NCBI GenBank assembly: GCA_004556165.1
Contig: SFIR01000002.1
Location: 1 to 64,000, forward strand
Length of the DNA stretch: 64,000 nucleotides
Reading direction: 5' to 3'
DNA from: Clostridiales bacterium
GTDB taxonomy: Bacteria; Bacillota; Clostridia; Christensenellales; CAG-138
This document shows positions 61,932-64,000 of the stretch, one piece after another (the stretch's first letter is position 1; every line of letters starts with the position of its first letter). The notes beneath the pieces were generated by a model that did not search any database, was not told where the DNA came from, and worked only from the letters and a program-made list of their open reading frames with translations. A program made the translations under genes and the position numbers.

Positions 61932-62309
61932 ATGAGCGTATTAGGCAGTGAACGTATCGAATTCATTACATGCATTGTGGCAAGAGGCAAAGGAAAGCAG
62001 GTAATCGAGCTTGCAAAAGAAGAGGGAATATCATATAGCTTGATAATGCTCGGAAGAGGCACTGCGGATAGTGAAACCTTATCGCTGCTCGGTCTCGGCG
62101 AGACGGAGAAAGATATTGTCATGCTGACGGTTGCATTTTCACAGCGAGATTTGATAATGAATAAAATATCGGAGCGCATGCATCTTGACGAACCGGGTCA
62201 CGGGATTGCATTTTCAATTCCGTTATCAGCAATGGCGCTTCAGCAGGATACTTTTGATCTTTTGTCAGGCATGCTGAATAAGATAAACCAAGAACATCAG
62301 GAGGCTTAA
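61932..62309 (+). CDS. PII-like signal protein, first copy
   Basis: A 125-residue protein with a ferredoxin-like layout: EFITCIVARGKGKQVIELAKEE, MLGRGTADSETLSLLGLGETEKDIVMLTV, then GIAFSIPL. RGT and the strand order match the PII superfamily, but the GlnB uridylation loop Tyr is not evident. ATG 61932 overlaps the DUF1538 stop; the frame opens at 61911. Cotranscribed with DUF1538. Confidence 0.75.
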   Translation: MSVLGSERIEFITCIVARGKGKQVIELAKEEGISYSLIMLGRGTADSETLSLLGLGETEKDIVMLTVAFSQRDLIMNKISERMHLDEPGHGIAFSIPLSAMALQQDTFDLLSGMLNKINQEHQEA

Positions 62310-62663
62310 ATGATAAAGTACGATTTGATACTGACCGTTGTAAACCGCGGATATGCTGATGAAGTTATGAAAGCTGCGAAGAAGGCAGGCGCATTCGGAG
62401 GTACGGTTTTGAACGCAAGGGGAACCGGAACAAATGAATTGCAGGAGTTCTTCGGTGCGCTTATTCAGCCTGAAAAGGATCTCATAATGATTTTAACGGA
62501 ACGTGAAAAGCGCAATGATATAATGACTGCGATAAGTATTGATGCAGGATTGGCTCAGAAGGGCAAGGGCATTAGCTTTTCGCTTCCTGTGGATGCAGTA
62601 ACCGGTATCAGTGCGCTTGCCGAAAAGGAATCCGAAGAGAAAATTACCGAAAAAAACGCTTGA
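62310..62663 (+). CDS. PII-like signal protein, second copy
   Basis: A 117-residue PII-like protein: YDLILTVVNRGYADEVMKAAKKAGAFGG in pieces, TVLNARGTGTNELQEFFG, LIMILTEREKRNDIMTAISID, GKGISFSLPVD. The first and second copies share the RGT and GIxFSxP signatures and are probably paralogues. It starts one base after the previous stop, with GGAGG just upstream. The stop TGA (62661-62663) is part of the T-box promoter -35 box. Confidence 0.78.
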   Translation: MIKYDLILTVVNRGYADEVMKAAKKAGAFGGTVLNARGTGTNELQEFFGALIQPEKDLIMILTEREKRNDIMTAISIDAGLAQKGKGISFSLPVDAVTGISALAEKESEEKITEKNA

Positions 62664-62688
62664 CAAGCAAATCAAATGAGGCTATAAT
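62660..62688 (+). promoter_or_regulatory. Promoter of the pheS T-box transcript
   Basis: TTGACA (62660-62665), 17-base spacer, TATAAT (62683-62688): both boxes match consensus. The -35 box overlaps the stop codon of the PII-like gene. Confidence 0.85.
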
Positions 62689-62694
62689 ACGCGT

Positions 62695-62995
62695 AATTTG
62701 ACGCCGATAGTGATGTCGGTTTGTCAACAGCTGATTCAGTTTGATGAATGGCATTGATGGAGAAAAGATTATCACACCGTCCAAAGAGAGGCTTGCGTTT
62801 GCTGGGAGCAGGCCGGCGGAGGATGATCACAAAGTTCGCTCCGGAGCTGTGAGGGTGAAGCCTGTTTGGGTGCGTAGTCCCCACCGTGTAAGCACGTTAC
62901 AGCTTATCTATGAGGCCGTAGTTCTCTGCGGCGAATTAGGGTGGTACCACGAGAAAAGCACACTCGTCCCTTGGGACGAGTGTGCTTATATTTTT
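62695..62995 (+). promoter_or_regulatory. T-box riboswitch, probable tRNA-Phe sensor
   Basis: A leader of about 300 bases before pheS. It has the T-box core AGGGTGGTACCAC (62938-62950), which pairs with the tRNA acceptor end, and a terminator AAGCACACTCGTCCC (62956-62970)/GGGACGAGTGTGCTT (62973-62987) with a T-rich tail. A Phe codon TTC at 62835-62837 is in the right place for the specifier; this is a positional inference. Uncharged tRNA-Phe would favour the antiterminator and readthrough into pheS. Confidence 0.9.
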
Positions 62996-63052
62996 ATAAT
63001 GCATATTTTGAAATGCACATAGTAATAGTGCATTGGAATAGGAGTAATAATC

Positions 63053-64000
63053 ATGCTTGAAGAACTTGCAAAAATTCGCGAGAACGCTCTGGCAAGACTG
63101 AAAGAGGTTAAGTCCGAGGCCGAGCTTAACGAACTTAACATCGAGATATTGGGCAGAAACGGAGCATTAACGGGTATTCTTCGCTCAATGGGCAAGCTTT
63201 CGCCGGAAGAACGCGCGGAGCTTGGAAAGTCTGCAAATGCCGCGAAACAGGCCCTTGCCGAGGCATTCGGCGCCCGCAAGGCTGCAATGGTTGAGCTGGC
63301 TGAAAAACGCAGGAACGAGAAGGAAGCTTTGGACGTTACTCTTCCCGGAATTCAGACCGTTCCTCTCGGCAAACTAAATCCGCTTACTGTCGTGTATCGT
63401 GAGATACGCGATGCGCTCATAGGCCTTGGCTTTACGACATTTGAAGGCCCGGAGATAGAGTATGATGATTATAACTTCACAAAGCTCAATCTTCCGCTTG
63501 ATCACCCGGCACGCGATATGCAGGATACATTCTATATCGACGACAAGACTTTGCTGCGTACTCATACATCGCCCTGTGAAGCAAGGGCTCTGATGACGAT
63601 GAAGCCACCGTTCCGCCTTGTTATCCCGGGCAGGGTGTTCCGCGTTGATGAACCCGATGCCAGCCACAGCCCCGTCTTTATGCAGATTGAAGGACTCGTT
63701 GTTGATAAGGATCTGACGCTTGCGGATCTTAAGGGTACGATTGATACTTTCGTAAAGGCTGTCTTTGGCGAAAACGTGAAATCAAGGCTTCGCCCCAGTT
63801 ATTTCCCATTCACCGAACCGTCTGCGGAGGTCGATATAAGCTGTACCATCTGCGGCGGCAAAGGCTGTAGCTCCTGTAAGGGAACGGGCTGGATGGAAAT
63901 CATGGGATGCGGCATTACAAATCCGCATGAGATCGAAAACTGCGGGCTCGATCCCAAGGAATGGAAGGCGTTCGCTTTCGGCGTCGGCGTTGACAGAGTT
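63053..64000 (+). CDS. pheS: Phenylalanyl-tRNA synthetase alpha subunit, cut by the window end
   Basis: 316 codons are present and open at 64000. N-terminal coiled arm, then GRNGALTGILRSMGKLSPEER, HPARDMQDTFYID, LLRTHTSPCEARALM, HSPVFMQIEGLVVDK and GCGITNPHEIENCG, all PheS class II motifs. AGGAG lies 8 bases before the ATG. A small stem AATGCAC/GTGCATT (63012-63034) comes before the site. The end of the gene and pheT should follow outside the window. Confidence 0.96.
   Translation, partial: MLEELAKIRENALARLKEVKSEAELNELNIEILGRNGALTGILRSMGKLSPEERAELGKSANAAKQALAEAFGARKAAMVELAEKRRNEKEALDVTLPGIQTVPLGKLNPLTVVYREIRDALIGLGFTTFEGPEIEYDDYNFTKLNLPLDHPARDMQDTFYIDDKTLLRTHTSPCEARALMTMKPPFRLVIPGRVFRVDEPDASHSPVFMQIEGLVVDKDLTLADLKGTIDTFVKAVFGENVKSRLRPSYFPFTEPSAEVDISCTICGGKGCSSCKGTGWMEIMGCGITNPHEIENCGLDPKEWKAFAFGVGVDRV

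Noticed and set aside
1..64000. CRISPR arrays, transposase genes, rRNA operons, prophage modules
   Set aside because: I scanned for regular direct repeats, transposase motifs and rRNA-like stretches and saw none.

Overview
The window looks like a chromosomal segment from an endospore-forming Bacillota of class Clostridia, probably an uncultured gut-type lineage. The support is: a spoIIAA-spoIIAB-sigF operon, spoVAC, ylbJ, a GerA-type germinant receptor operon, a PdaB-like deacetylase, a T-box in front of pheS, strong AGGAGG ribosome binding sites with frequent TTG/GTG starts, and the Bacillota gene order rsmD-coaD-ylbJ-tmcAL-yceD-rpmF and plsX-acpP-rnc-smc-ftsY. A dockerin-bearing secreted protease fits an anaerobic Clostridia. 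No complete mobile element, rRNA or CRISPR array is visible.

Layout. 1-3.6 kb: start of an unknown minus-strand gene, a membrane-anchored extracytoplasmic protein, and a plus-strand run of a cysteine-less RnfE/RnfA-like pair, a frameshifted NusG-domain-II gene and a Gx-type transporter. 3.6-7.7 kb: minus-strand shikimate operon aroB-aroA-aroC-(chorismate mutase/shikimate kinase fusion). 7.8-9.9 kb: spoIIAA-spoIIAB-sigF, two unlisted small ORFs, spoVAC. 9.9-14.3 kb: rsmA, a lipoprotein penicillin-binding protein, an ABC-like ATPase. 14.3-18.9 kb: an accessory-looking stretch with a serine-palmitoyltransferase-like enzyme and coupled short-chain reductase, a free-standing Spo0A C-terminal domain protein, a noncoding hairpin region, a TIR/deoxyribosyltransferase-like protein with a helical C-terminus, and tRNA-Leu. 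19-29.9 kb: aminotransferase, metalloprotease with Big and dockerin domains, KtrAB-type potassium uptake with two conserved genes, a 2-hydroxyacid dehydrogenase and a DUF885 lipoprotein. 30-38 kb: a catalytically degenerate large serine recombinase, then recX-birA-nnrDE-amidohydrolase-MTHFS and rsmD-coaD-coiled-coil protein. 38-49.3 kb: ylbJ, tmcAL, ackA, yceD-rpmF, and the minus-strand plsX-acpP-rnc-smc-ftsY block. 49.5-64 kb: glyA, pdaB-like, gerAA-AB-AC plus a small two-helix gene, rpsU, glnS, a zinc-ribbon membrane protein, arcA, a DUF1538 transporter with two PII-like proteins, and T-box-pheS (cut by the window end).

Most of the window is housekeeping. The points most worth following are: (1) the RnfA/RnfE-like pair that lacks the cysteines expected to bind the intramembrane [2Fe-2S] cluster; (2) the SPT-like/SDR two-gene operon behind a consensus promoter, suggesting sphingoid-base synthesis in a Gram-positive lineage; (3) a SigF that lacks sigma region 3, next to an intact SpoIIAB; (4) the stand-alone Spo0A DNA-binding domain protein; (5) the TIR-like/tRNA-linked candidate defence gene; (6) the intact but catalytically dead serine recombinase before recX; (7) a coiled-coil protein with exact 11-residue repeats after coaD; (8) a small fourth gene in the germinant receptor operon.

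All family assignments were made by reading motifs by eye. No database search or structure prediction was run. Promoter and terminator calls come from visible consensus boxes and inverted repeats.
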